The notes under the pieces are model-generated. The model did not search any database. It was not told the DNA's origin and saw only the letters and a list, made by a program, of their open reading frames with translations. This document shows, piece by piece, positions 27,235 through 35,770 of a stretch of 46,910 nt of DNA. Location: contig DAHUYB010000020.1 in assembly GCA_027315405.1 (NCBI GenBank), positions 1 through 46,910 on the forward strand. The letters run 5' to 3'. This DNA comes from Gammaproteobacteria bacterium. Lineage in GTDB: Bacteria > Pseudomonadota > Gammaproteobacteria > Natronospirales > REEB76. The position numbers and the translations under genes were made by a program. The number at the start of each line of letters is the position of its first letter. The first letter of the stretch is position 1.

Positions 27235-28695
27235 ATGAGCGCCGCCCCCGCCACCCTGTTTACCGATCTGCGCGCCGTGCTGCCCGGGGACGCACTGCTC
27301 ATCCGCGAGGAAGAATTGCGTCCCTACGAATGTGACGGCCTTACCGCCTATCGCGCGCTGCCATTGGCGGTGGCATTGCCGCACACGGTCGAAGAGGTTG
27401 TCAACGTGCTGCGGCTGTGTCGCGCACGCGGCGTGCCGGTGGTGGCGCGCGGGGCAGGCACGGGGCTTTCAGGCGGCGCGCTGCCGCACGCCGAGGGCGT
27501 GGTACTGTCGCTGGCGCGTTTCAACCGCATCCTGGAAATCGATCCGCTGGCGCGCAGCGCGCGCGTCGAACCCGGCGTACGCAACCTTGCGATCAGCGAG
27601 GCAGCGCGTCCCTACGGGCTGTATTACGCCCCGGATCCCTCCTCGCAGATCGCCTGCACCATCGGCGGCAATGTGGCCGAGAACTCGGGCGGCGTGCACT
27701 GCCTCAAATACGGACTCACGGTGCACAACGTGCTCGCCCTGGAGGCGCTCACCATCGAAGGCGAGCGGCTCACGCTCGGTGGGCGCGCAGCGGATGCCCC
27801 GGGCTACGATCTGCTGGCGCTGCTTATGGGCTCCGAGGGGTTGTTGGCGGTGGTGGTGGAGGCAACGGTGCGTCTACTGCCGCTGCCACAATGCGCGCGC
27901 GTGCTGCTCGCCGCCTTCGACTCGGTGGTGACGGCGGGCAACGCCGTGGGCGCGATCATCGCCGCCGGCGTGATCCCCGCCGGACTCGAGATGATGGACC
28001 GGCTCGCGGTGGAGGCGGCGGAGGATTTCGTGCACGCGGGGTACCCGCGCGACGCCGCGGCCATTCTGCTGTGCGAGGTGGATGGCGATGAACAGGAGGT
28101 CGCGGCCGCACTGGCGCGCGTCCAGGAAATTCTCAAGCACGCTGGCGCACGCGAGTTGTGTGTGGCCCGTGATGAAGCCGAACGACAGCTTTTCTGGAAG
28201 GGACGCAAGGCCGCGTTCCCGGCGGTCGGACGCCTCTCACCTGATTACTACTGCATTGACGGCACCATTCCACGTTCTAAACTCGCCGAGGTACTGACCC
28301 GCATCGCGGAGCTTTCCCGCGAGCACGGCTTGCGGGTCGCCAACGTGTTTCATGCGGGCGACGGCAATCTGCACCCGCTCATTCTCTACGACGCCAACAC
28401 GCCGGGTGAACTGGCGCGCGCCGAGGCACTCGGCGCCGCCATCATGGAGCTGTGCATCGCGGTCGGCGGCACCATCACCGGTGAGCACGGTGTCGGCGTC
28501 GAGAAAATAAATCAGATGTGCGTGCAGTTCACCCCCGCGGAACTCGAGCAGTTTCATGCCGTGAAGCGCGCTTTCGATCCCGCCGGACTGCTCAATCCCG
28601 GCAAGGCGGTACCGACGCTGGCGCGCTGCGCCGAATATGGACGTATACACGTGCACCGGGGCGAACTGCGTTTTCCGGACCTCGAGCGTTACTAA
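27235..28695 (+). CDS. glcD: Glycolate oxidase subunit GlcD
   Basis: A 486-residue flavoprotein, the catalytic subunit that oxidises glycolate (or D-lactate) to glyoxylate. The FAD-binding PCMH domain shows RGAGTGLSGG (72-81) and PDPSSQIACTIGGNVAENSGG (134-153, read in parts). The C-terminal oxidase domain has VFHAGDGNLHP and TGEHGVGVEK, which hold catalytic and metal-binding His residues. It begins 9 bases after the TauE-like gene and ends 3 bases before glcE, so these form one operon. Confidence 0.95.
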   Translation: MSAAPATLFTDLRAVLPGDALLIREEELRPYECDGLTAYRALPLAVALPHTVEEVVNVLRLCRARGVPVVARGAGTGLSGGALPHAEGVVLSLARFNRILEIDPLARSARVEPGVRNLAISEAARPYGLYYAPDPSSQIACTIGGNVAENSGGVHCLKYGLTVHNVLALEALTIEGERLTLGGRAADAPGYDLLALLMGSEGLLAVVVEATVRLLPLPQCARVLLAAFDSVVTAGNAVGAIIAAGVIPAGLEMMDRLAVEAAEDFVHAGYPRDAAAILLCEVDGDEQEVAAALARVQEILKHAGARELCVARDEAERQLFWKGRKAAFPAVGRLSPDYYCIDGTIPRSKLAEVLTRIAELSREHGLRVANVFHAGDGNLHPLILYDANTPGELARAEALGAAIMELCIAVGGTITGEHGVGVEKINQMCVQFTPAELEQFHAVKRAFDPAGLLNPGKAVPTLARCAEYGRIHVHRGELRFPDLERY

Positions 28696-28698
28696 ACG

Positions 28699-29772
28699 AT
28701 GGACACAGCCGACCAGAGCGCGGCGATCGTGGCACGAGTGCGTGAGGCGGCCGCGGCACACACGCCACTGATGATTAGCGGCAGCGGCAGCAAGAACTTC
28801 CTCGGCCGCCGCGTTACGGGCATACCTCTCGCCGTGGGCGGACACCGCGGCATCCTGCACTACGTTCCCGAGGAACTGGTGTTGAGCGCCCGCGCCGGCA
28901 CACCGCTCGCCGACATCGAGACGGCGCTCGCTACCCGCGGACAAATGCTCGCCTTCGAGCCACCCTCCTTCGGCACCGCGGCCACCCTCGGCGGCACCAT
29001 TGCCGCCAACCTCAGCGGCCCGCGCCGTGCCTACGCAGGTGCGGCCCGGGACTTCGTGCTCGGTTGCCGGATCGTCAACGGCAAGAGCGAGATCCTGCAT
29101 TTCGGCGGCGAGGTCATGAAAAACGTCGCGGGCTACGACCTCTCGCGTCTCATGGCCGGCGCTTTCGGCACGCTGGGTGTGCTGCTCGAGATCTCACTCA
29201 AGGTGCTACCCCGGCCCGAGGCGGAAACCACGCTGGTCTGCGAGCGGGATGAGACCTCTGCCATTGAACTCATGAACCGCTGGGCGGGCCGGCCGTTACC
29301 GCTCTCGGCCACAGCCTGGAGCGAGGGACGGCTCTATGTACGCCTCTCGGGTCCTGCGCCGGCAATTGCCGCAGCAGCGGCCGGACTCGGCGGCGAGCAT
29401 CTGCCGCGGGCGGAGGAGTTCTGGCGCGATCTGCGCGAACACACGGGCGCATTTTTCACTGATCCGCGCCCCCTGTGGCGCCTGGCGTTGCCCTCCACTG
29501 CCGCGCCCCTGGCCCTGGACGGACCCGGAATTGTTACTTGGGGCGGGATGCAGCGCTGGGTGAAAACCGGGGTTCCCGCGGACCAAGTGCGCGCACGCAC
29601 TGCCGCTGCCGGGGGTCATGCGACCCTGTTCCGACCTGCCCGGGACGCGTCCCCTGCCGAGGACCCTTTCACACCACTCACGCCCGCGCTGCAACACCTG
29701 CACCAGCGGCTCAAAGCCGCCTTCGATCCGGCCGGCATTCTCAATCCCGGGCGCCTGTACGCCGGAATCTAG
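28699..29772 (+). CDS. glcE: Glycolate oxidase FAD-binding subunit GlcE
   Basis: 357 residues, a shortened relative of GlcD carrying a FAD-binding domain. Visible motifs are ISGSGSKNFLGRR, VLSARAGTPLADIE, FGTAATLGGTIAANLSGPRRAY and GGEVMKNVAGYDLSRLMAGAFGTLG. It is required, with GlcD and GlcF, for membrane-associated glycolate oxidase. The ATG lies 3 bases after the glcD stop, indicating coupled translation. C-terminal FDPAGILNPGRLY is as expected and the length is normal. Confidence 0.94.
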   Translation: MDTADQSAAIVARVREAAAAHTPLMISGSGSKNFLGRRVTGIPLAVGGHRGILHYVPEELVLSARAGTPLADIETALATRGQMLAFEPPSFGTAATLGGTIAANLSGPRRAYAGAARDFVLGCRIVNGKSEILHFGGEVMKNVAGYDLSRLMAGAFGTLGVLLEISLKVLPRPEAETTLVCERDETSAIELMNRWAGRPLPLSATAWSEGRLYVRLSGPAPAIAAAAAGLGGEHLPRAEEFWRDLREHTGAFFTDPRPLWRLALPSTAAPLALDGPGIVTWGGMQRWVKTGVPADQVRARTAAAGGHATLFRPARDASPAEDPFTPLTPALQHLHQRLKAAFDPAGILNPGRLYAGI

Positions 29773-29781
29773 AGCGACGCC

Positions 29782-31041
29782 ATGGAAACCCACCTCGCCG
29801 ATTTCATCCGTGGCACGCCTGAGGGCAATGAAGCGGAAGCGATTCTGCGCGCCTGCGTGCATTGTGGTTTCTGCACCGCCACCTGTCCCACCTACCAGCT
29901 TCTGGGCGATGAGCTGGATGGTCCGCGCGGGCGCATTTATCTCATCAAGCGAGTGCTCGAGGGCGAAACCCCCACCGCCATCACCGCACAGCATCTTGAC
30001 CGCTGCCCTACCTGCCGCGCCTGCGAAACCACCTGTCCCTCGGGGGTGCGCTACGCACGACTTGCCGATATTGGCCGCGCGGTGGTGGCACGGCAGGTGC
30101 CCCGGTCTTGGCGCGAAACGCTCCGGCGCACCGGCATCCGCTGGCTGTTCACCCACCCCTGGCGGCTGCGCCTGATGCTCGCGCTGCTGCGCCCCCTGCG
30201 CCCGCTGCTGCCGGTGCGGATCGCCGAAAAACTGCCGGCGCGCCAACGCCGGTTGCCGCAACCGGCGGCACGCCACCCGCGACAGGTGCTGGTACTGGAG
30301 GGCTGCGTACAATCGGTCGCCACGCCCGCGACCAACGCTGCGCTAGCGCGCGTACTGGACCGCCTGGGCTGCGGCATGGAATTCGTTGCGGGCTGCTGCG
30401 GCGCACTTGCCTGGCATACCGGCGCACAGGATCAGGGCCGCGCGCGCATGCGTGGCCTCATCGCGCGGGTGGAAGACGGGCTGCAAGCCGGCGCCGAGGC
30501 ATTCGTGGTGACCGCTTCGGGCTGCGCCGCCATGATCGGTGAGTATCCGGACATCTTCCGCCACCAGCCGACCTGGGTTGAGCGCGCGCAACGCGTGGCC
30601 GCGGCACTGCGGGATCCCTCGGAGCTGATTGCACCGACGGTCGAGCACTGGGCCGGGGTCGGCGCGGGCAAGCGGATTGCCTTTCACGCGCCCTGCACCC
30701 TGCAGCATGCTTTGCACCGTGCCGACGCGGTGGAAGCGATACTGGCGCGCGCCGGTTACCTGCTTACGCCGGTGCCCGAGGCGCATCTGTGCTGTGGTTC
30801 CGCCGGAAGCTATTCACTCACCCAGCCGGGGATTTCCGAAGCGCTGCGGATGCGCAAACTCGCCGCGCTTATGAGCGGCGCCCCCACCCTCATCGCCACC
30901 GCCAACGTCGGCTGCGAGCTACATCTCGCCGCCCGTGCTTCCTTACCGGTTCGCCACTGGCTCGAGCTTCTCGAACCCACATCTTCGGGGTTGGGCAGTT
31001 CAATACAGGATGCCAAATCCTCACGAAATCAAAGGAGGTAG
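29782..31041 (+). CDS. glcF: Glycolate oxidase iron-sulfur subunit GlcF
   Basis: 419 residues passing electrons from GlcDE to the quinone pool. Two 4Fe-4S motifs are present: C25-xx-C28-xx-C31-xxx-C35 and C75-xx-C78-xx-C81-xxx-C85. Two CCG domains follow (FVAGCCGALAWHTG and HLCCGSAGSYSLTQP). The last roughly 20 residues after VRHWLELLEP are polar and encoded by clearly less GC-rich DNA, so the 3' end may have been altered where the GC-rich block stops. It is last in the tauE-like/glcDEF operon. Confidence 0.94.
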   Translation: METHLADFIRGTPEGNEAEAILRACVHCGFCTATCPTYQLLGDELDGPRGRIYLIKRVLEGETPTAITAQHLDRCPTCRACETTCPSGVRYARLADIGRAVVARQVPRSWRETLRRTGIRWLFTHPWRLRLMLALLRPLRPLLPVRIAEKLPARQRRLPQPAARHPRQVLVLEGCVQSVATPATNAALARVLDRLGCGMEFVAGCCGALAWHTGAQDQGRARMRGLIARVEDGLQAGAEAFVVTASGCAAMIGEYPDIFRHQPTWVERAQRVAAALRDPSELIAPTVEHWAGVGAGKRIAFHAPCTLQHALHRADAVEAILARAGYLLTPVPEAHLCCGSAGSYSLTQPGISEALRMRKLAALMSGAPTLIATANVGCELHLAARASLPVRHWLELLEPTSSGLGSSIQDAKSSRNQRR

Positions 31042-31191
31042 CCATCTGAGTGCGGTGTGCTGTCCGTGAAGGAGGGGTCATCCCGCCATCACATTGCGCC
31101 TTTATATCTGCAAATACTCCGGCTAGTCTCTCACGGACCTCGCACATACCGGAGCAATCTTGGTACTAACGATGTTGGCAGGTCATATTTT

Positions 31192-32079
31192 CTACCGGCT
31201 GACCCAATGGGTAACCTTGTGCTTGCGAAGAAATTTTTCGGCGCCACGCCCCTGTAGAATCGCCAGGGTTGATAGCACACCAGCCTGTGTGCAATTTACC
31301 TCGAGCACGGTTACTGAACGGGGCGCATCACGGACTGGCCAGCCGTTACGCGGGTCCAGAATATGGCCATAGCGGACACCGTCCTTCAATAAAAATCGGC
31401 GCGCGTCGCCACTGGTCGTGACCCCACCACGTTTGAGTTCGACCATCGGTGTCGGTTGGTCTTGAGCCGTACTTTCGATGGCAACCTTCCAAGCTCTGTC
31501 TTTTGTGCGCGGTCCCGTCGCAACAATATCGCCACCAAAATTGATCAGCAGAGGTACAGCGCTCGCGACGCTGGCAAGTTGAGCCGCACAATCCACCGCG
31601 TATTCCTTGCCTATGCCGCCGAAATCGATTTCCATGCCCGCCGGCATCCGCAGGTAAGGTGCTTGCCATTGAACACGATGCCATCCCACCAGTTTCAGTA
31701 CATCGCGTACGGAGGCGGAATCCGGCAGCTGATCACTGCCATCGAAATGCCAGACCTTGCGTAAAACCCCAGACGTGATATCGAATAGGCCATCACTCGT
31801 CTGATACAGGCAGGCCGCAAAATCCAATAGCCGCTCCGTCTCTTCATCCACCTTAATAGCCTGGCCTGCGGCTGTATTGATCTTATAAATGATGTTGTCG
31901 TTAAGATAGCGGCTAAACTTGCGCTCAATGCGCCAGGCTTCCATCGAAACGGCGTTGGCGGCGTTACTCGCCACCGACTTATCGGATGTGTCGATCAAAA
32001 CTTCACAAGGGCACGCCATCGCTGTAAATCGGGCGCGCCACAAATCCACCTCTGGGCCTAACTCCAGCCCGGCAGCCAC
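31192..32079 (-). CDS. ApbE family FAD:protein FMN transferase
   Basis: About 295 residues in the chosen form. ApbE enzymes attach FMN to Ser/Thr of target proteins. Seen are RARFTAMACPCEVLI near the start, DFGGIGKEYAVDCAA, a conserved INFGGDI segment and HILDPRNGWPV for the Mg/FAD site. The frame is open to 32166 and so overlaps the upstream DUF3570 gene by 80 bases; GTG 32079, TTG 32118 and GTG 32127 are all possible starts and none has a good ribosome-binding site. No form starts with a signal peptide. It is the last gene of the four-gene minus-strand operon. Confidence 0.88.
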   Translation of the reverse strand: MAAGLELGPEVDLWRARFTAMACPCEVLIDTSDKSVASNAANAVSMEAWRIERKFSRYLNDNIIYKINTAAGQAIKVDEETERLLDFAACLYQTSDGLFDITSGVLRKVWHFDGSDQLPDSASVRDVLKLVGWHRVQWQAPYLRMPAGMEIDFGGIGKEYAVDCAAQLASVASAVPLLINFGGDIVATGPRTKDRAWKVAIESTAQDQPTPMVELKRGGVTTSGDARRFLLKDGVRYGHILDPRNGWPVRDAPRSVTVLEVNCTQAGVLSTLAILQGRGAEKFLRKHKVTHWVSR

Positions 32080-32086
32080 ATTGCTG

Positions 32087-33388
32087 TCAAAATCCGAATG
32101 AATAGTCGACCTGGACAATGTTGGCACTGAGACCTGGAAATAGACTGAAGTTCTGCTGTACGCCAATATTCACTTGCGGATCGGAGCCACCCGTCTGCGT
32201 ATAGTGTTCGAGGCGCAGGGTAAGCGTACCGGCGGGCCACCAGCTGCCCTTACTGACATGCGTACCAAATTCCAGACCGATGGTACGCCCGGTGAATGCA
32301 TCCAGTCGATAGTCGGCACTGACAAACGCAGGCAAAGGCTCGGAATTCAACAATCCTCGTCGATAAAAGTACGCTGCACTCTGTCGGTAGTAGCGCAGTT
32401 GCGGCTCCAGAAAGAAATGGTCACTCAGTGCCCATCGGTACCGTAGACCGAGTGTATTTGATCGGATGCCCCAGGTATCCCAACCATAGCGATAGGAGAT
32501 GTCGAGCACGTTACCATCGAGATAAACCTTGTTGCGCAGATAAATTGTTCGTTGTGAACGGGTCGATGGGCGATTTTCATAGATTTGGTAGAGGGGATCT
32601 CCCAGTGCCGTTTGCGCCGTCGCCTGGCTGGCGATCACCGATACCTGCTTGTAGTAATTGTTTAGATAGCCGCTGGATGCTCCATAGGAAAAATTCATCT
32701 GTACCAGCCAGTTCTGGTTCATGACCTGAGTGACGCCGATCAACACACCCTTGATGTTTTTGGATCGACTGTGCGCCACGGGCGATGTCCCGCCCGCTGC
32801 TGGCACTACACTCAAGGGTTGTGGGACGCCCCCGATGGGGTTGATACTGTCGTATTCGTAGGACAGCCCGCCGGACAACGTCGTGTTTTGCTCATTGAAA
32901 CTGCGCGCCAACAGCGCATTGGCGGCCAGCGACTTGAAATCGTCTTCGAGCGAAACACCGCCGCCCCAATCGAGTCGCCACAAATCGCCCAGCGGCTGCG
33001 ACCACGTCGCCTTCACTGCTCCGCGTGTATCTTTGAAATACTTGTTGACCGGTGTTTGGCCGGGAGCGATCGCCGTTGTCTTTTTGCCGGATGGCCCGGT
33101 AACCGTTTGGCTCTTGCTCGATGGCATGCCCCCCGTCGGGGTGGGGCCGGTCAAGACATCGCCCACAATATTCAAAGTCAGGTAGGAGTCGTCGCCACGA
33201 TCTTGCTTTGCCAGAATCATCGGCTCTAGGACAAGAATGCCGCCCACTTCTGAGTAGAACAGCGCGGACGTATCAAACGTCCAGTCGCCTTTGTCAGCCA
33301 TGGCGCTCGGCATGACCCCCAAAAGTGCGCAACTGGACGCCAGCAGCGTTTTTCGCAGCCGGCGACGCTGTTTACGAGTCAATTGCAT
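32087..33388 (-). CDS. DUF3570 outer-membrane beta-barrel protein
   Basis: 433 residues with a basic N-terminus and signal peptide ending near MPSAMA. The rest alternates polar and hydrophobic residues, is rich in aromatic pairs and ends in VQVDYSFGF with a terminal Phe, all typical of an outer-membrane barrel. It matches the DUF3570 family. The start overlaps the DUF4266 gene by 10 bases, and the ApbE gene follows directly. Function is unknown; its constant association with a small Cys-tailed lipoprotein and ApbE suggests an envelope redox or transport role. Confidence 0.87.
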   Translation of the reverse strand: MQLTRKQRRRLRKTLLASSCALLGVMPSAMADKGDWTFDTSALFYSEVGGILVLEPMILAKQDRGDDSYLTLNIVGDVLTGPTPTGGMPSSKSQTVTGPSGKKTTAIAPGQTPVNKYFKDTRGAVKATWSQPLGDLWRLDWGGGVSLEDDFKSLAANALLARSFNEQNTTLSGGLSYEYDSINPIGGVPQPLSVVPAAGGTSPVAHSRSKNIKGVLIGVTQVMNQNWLVQMNFSYGASSGYLNNYYKQVSVIASQATAQTALGDPLYQIYENRPSTRSQRTIYLRNKVYLDGNVLDISYRYGWDTWGIRSNTLGLRYRWALSDHFFLEPQLRYYRQSAAYFYRRGLLNSEPLPAFVSADYRLDAFTGRTIGLEFGTHVSKGSWWPAGTLTLRLEHYTQTGGSDPQVNIGVQQNFSLFPGLSANIVQVDYSFGF

Positions 33389-33603
33389 CCGCAGCCGCCG
33401 CCTGAAAAGTCACGACCTCCACTGGTACCCTCCTTCGCAAAATAGATGTGATCATCCACGGCAAGCATCAAGGGCTGAGCATTCAATGACATTTCAGGTT
33501 TGGCGAGTATCCCCCGCTGCCACGGTCGGACACCTAAGCTACTGCAACCACTTAACAGGGATCCTGCGCCGATGATTACCAGCGCCAGTGTTGTTTTGAA
33601 CAT
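33379..33603 (-). CDS. DUF4266 small lipoprotein
   Basis: 74 residues. The signal peptide ends in the lipobox LLSGC with Cys20, so the mature protein is a lipoprotein. The centre has VRPWQRGILAKPEM, a DUF4266 hallmark, and the protein ends in GGRDFSGGGCGCN. The ATG at 33603 has AGGAG 8-9 bases upstream; the longer open frame beyond it is spurious. It lies 25 bases after the TlpA-like gene and overlaps DUF3570. The DFSGG segment resembles, without matching, ApbE flavinylation sites, and the two terminal Cys could bind metal: both are inference. Confidence 0.87.
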   Translation of the reverse strand: MFKTTLALVIIGAGSLLSGCSSLGVRPWQRGILAKPEMSLNAQPLMLAVDDHIYFAKEGTSGGRDFSGGGCGCN

Positions 33604-33628
33604 CTTTGTTCTCCTGCACCATCTAGCG

Positions 33629-34078
33629 TCATTTGGCCAACAAGGTGCGTATTTCTGCTTCATATTTTTGAGGTGAGCTGTCACGGAACCCCATGTCGCG
33701 GTAATAAATCCGGCCATCCCGGCCGATCAGAAATGAGCTTGGCATTCCGATTAAATTGTATTTTTCCGCAAGCCTGCCTTTGGGATCGTAAACTATCTTG
33801 AAACTGGCTGGGATTTGCTTCAGGAACTTGATTGCATTTTGTGTATGTTGATTGACGTTAACGGCGACGATTACAAGCCCCTGATGGCCATATTGACTCT
33901 GCATGGCATTCATCCATGGAAACGATTCCCTGCAGGGCGGACACCATGAAGCCCAGAAATCAAGATAGACCACCTTCCCCCGGTATTGGGCTAAATCCAG
34001 ATTTGGGCCGGCGGCGAAAGCGGCCAGGCTTGCGGCGAGCAACCACAGGGTTATCCATGCCTTCAATGCGTTTCTCAT
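33629..34078 (-). CDS. TlpA-like periplasmic thioredoxin-family protein
   Basis: 149 residues: a signal peptide (hydrophobic 8-23) and a thioredoxin-fold domain with the redox motif WCPPC (Cys46, Cys49), followed by the cis-Pro loop GMPSSFLIG. Members are thiol-disulfide oxidoreductases that act in the periplasm, often in cytochrome or copper-site maturation. It is first in the operon with DUF4266, DUF3570 and ApbE, and probably keeps the Cys pair of the DUF4266 lipoprotein reduced or correctly paired (inference). The ATG at 34078 follows an AGGAA sequence. Confidence 0.9.
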   Translation of the reverse strand: MRNALKAWITLWLLAASLAAFAAGPNLDLAQYRGKVVYLDFWASWCPPCRESFPWMNAMQSQYGHQGLVIVAVNVNQHTQNAIKFLKQIPASFKIVYDPKGRLAEKYNLIGMPSSFLIGRDGRIYYRDMGFRDSSPQKYEAEIRTLLAK

Positions 34079-34452
34079 GTTTGACCCAATTCCTGCGGTT
34101 TCGGCACGGACTGCCAGCAAATGTGGCGGACTACTGATGACAGCCCCTACAACCAATATCCGCAGATCACGAATCCCTGCTTTTCGTATGAAGCGGGACC
34201 AAATGCTGACGGCCCTGAAAGATACGAACGCAGTTGGTTCCTAAAAGGGTTCCCGTAATTACAGGATATATAGTTAATCCTCGGGGAGTTGATGCTCTTA
34301 AATTACTCGATAAGGCAGGCCTATGGCCTGCAGTGGGCGCCATGCCCCCCCAGAGGACAGCCGGCTTTGAGTGCACCGACCAGCGGGCTCCAAAAAAAGG
34401 AACGATAATTGCCGGTGGAACCCTTACCCAGCCCGGTTGCGTGTTAGAAATC
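34079..34452. other. Divergent intergenic region between TlpA-like operon and ECF sigma gene
   Basis: 374 bases without a convincing gene; frames through it lack family resemblance. It must hold the promoters of both divergent operons. A perfect 7-bp inverted repeat with a 3-base loop, GCAGGCC-TAT-GGCCTGC, lies at 34315-34331 and is not followed by a T-run, so it could be an operator. No promoter could be assigned with confidence. Confidence 0.5.
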
Positions 34453-35064
34453 ATGCCATCCATCCTGCCATTCAGGCCCACTCGCAACTCCCTGGCGCAG
34501 CGCCAAACCGAGTTCACGGCCTGGATAACCCCCCACCTGGAAATGCTCTACCGCACCGCTTGGCGTTTCACGGGGCACCCGCAGGATGCGGAGGATTTAG
34601 TACAGGAATTGCTGTTGCGCTTATATCAAAAACCGGCAACCTGGGGAAAGCTCGATAATCCAAATACTTGGCTAACACGCTCGCTGCATAACCTGTTTGT
34701 GGATCGGTGGCGGCGCACGCGCCACAAGCCGCTCAGCAACCGCCACAACTTAAGTTGGGATGACCTTTTGGGTGAAGCGGACTTGGGGGTCGCTGACCCG
34801 GAACGCCTGGCCCATTCGGAGATTTTGCAAAGGCAAATCAGTGCGGCGCTCGACACCTTGCCGCATGACCAGCGCGCTATCCTGATATTGCACGATATGT
34901 TGGGCCATACCGTCGGCGAGCTCACCGTGTTGCTGGACCTGCCGCTCGGCACCGTCAAATCCCGATTGTTCCGTGCCCGGCGGCATCTGCGACAGATATT
35001 CCTGACTCAAGGGAACCCTAGCGGGGAATTCCGCGTGTTATTCAATGAGATGAAAGCAACATGA
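34453..35064 (+). CDS. ECF (extracytoplasmic function) RNA polymerase sigma factor
   Basis: About 203 residues. Region 2 is seen at HPQDAEDLVQELLLRLYQ (about 42-59) with NPNTWLTRSLHNLFVDRWRR, and region 4 at LDTLPHDQRAILILHDMLG and LPLGTVKSRLFRARRHLR, the DNA-binding helix-turn-helix. It directs RNA polymerase to a stress- or signal-specific gene set. ATG 34453 is chosen; GTG 34441 is possible and neither has a strong ribosome-binding site. The stop overlaps the anti-sigma gene by 4 bases, the usual sign of a sigma/anti-sigma pair. Confidence 0.92.
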   Translation: MPSILPFRPTRNSLAQRQTEFTAWITPHLEMLYRTAWRFTGHPQDAEDLVQELLLRLYQKPATWGKLDNPNTWLTRSLHNLFVDRWRRTRHKPLSNRHNLSWDDLLGEADLGVADPERLAHSEILQRQISAALDTLPHDQRAILILHDMLGHTVGELTVLLDLPLGTVKSRLFRARRHLRQIFLTQGNPSGEFRVLFNEMKAT

Positions 35065-35753
35065 ACTGCGAAATCCCACAAGCACTACTTGATGTCCCTA
35101 CCTCGGACATTCCGGATGCGACAATGGCGGAGGTAAAGCTGCATCTTGAGACTTGCTCTGCCTGCCACAAGGCCTGGAAGATGAAGCGGCTGCTCAGTAC
35201 AACGCTTATGGCAAGTCCAGCTCCGGTTTTGCCTGAAGGGGCCGCAGACCGTATCCTCGCTCGCGTGTTCGCAGCCGATGCCCAACGGCGGCGTCGGCAT
35301 ACCGCCGCGTTCGTTGGACTCGCCGCTGCATTGATGCTCAGTCTTATTCTTGGCTTTACGCTCAATGAGCAGATAACTCCAATACCCGACTATACGTTAC
35401 GCGGCGGCCGACTCATTCTGCAAAGCGAGCGTCCGACCACTGTCGGGGTAGCTTTCGACGCAGGTTCCACCCTCGAAAATGTGCGCTTCACCGTTGACTT
35501 GCCTGCGGGCATGCAAGTAGCGGGTCAACCGGGCCTGCATCATCTGAGTTGGATGGGTGAACTGCGCAAGGGTCGGAATCTTCTGAAACTTCCTGTCATC
35601 GCGCACGCGGGTACCGATGGCTTGATGACAGCCGAACTGAGTCGGGGTACAGAGCGCCGGACTTACAGCGTATCGGTGTTGGCAGAAGAGCCCGCGCCGT
35701 TCGCAAGCCGGCTGTGGCGCGGGCTTACTCAGGCGTTCAATTGGCGATCCTGA
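35061..35753 (+). CDS. Zinc-finger anti-sigma factor, single-pass membrane protein
   Basis: 230 residues. The N-terminal cytoplasmic part has the anti-sigma zinc motif H28-xxx-C32-xx-C35 (HLETCSAC). One transmembrane helix spans about 81-100 (AAFVGLAAALMLSLILGF), and the C-terminal 125 residues form a beta-rich periplasmic domain. Such proteins hold their partner sigma factor until an envelope signal releases it. The 4-base overlap with the ECF gene supports the pairing. The periplasmic sensing domain is not recognised. Confidence 0.88.
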   Translation: MNCEIPQALLDVPTSDIPDATMAEVKLHLETCSACHKAWKMKRLLSTTLMASPAPVLPEGAADRILARVFAADAQRRRRHTAAFVGLAAALMLSLILGFTLNEQITPIPDYTLRGGRLILQSERPTTVGVAFDAGSTLENVRFTVDLPAGMQVAGQPGLHHLSWMGELRKGRNLLKLPVIAHAGTDGLMTAELSRGTERRTYSVSVLAEEPAPFASRLWRGLTQAFNWRS

Positions 35754-35770
35754 CGCCGAGGGGTGTGTAT

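Noticed and set aside
31057-31257. 66-codon frame between glcF and the ApbE gene
   Set aside because: No family resemblance, and it overlaps the apbE-like gene end; a good AGGAGG at 31033-31038 has no suitable start codon after it.
34167-34517. 116-codon minus-strand frame across the divergent control region
   Set aside because: Overlaps the ECF sigma gene start in antisense and shows no domain or signal.
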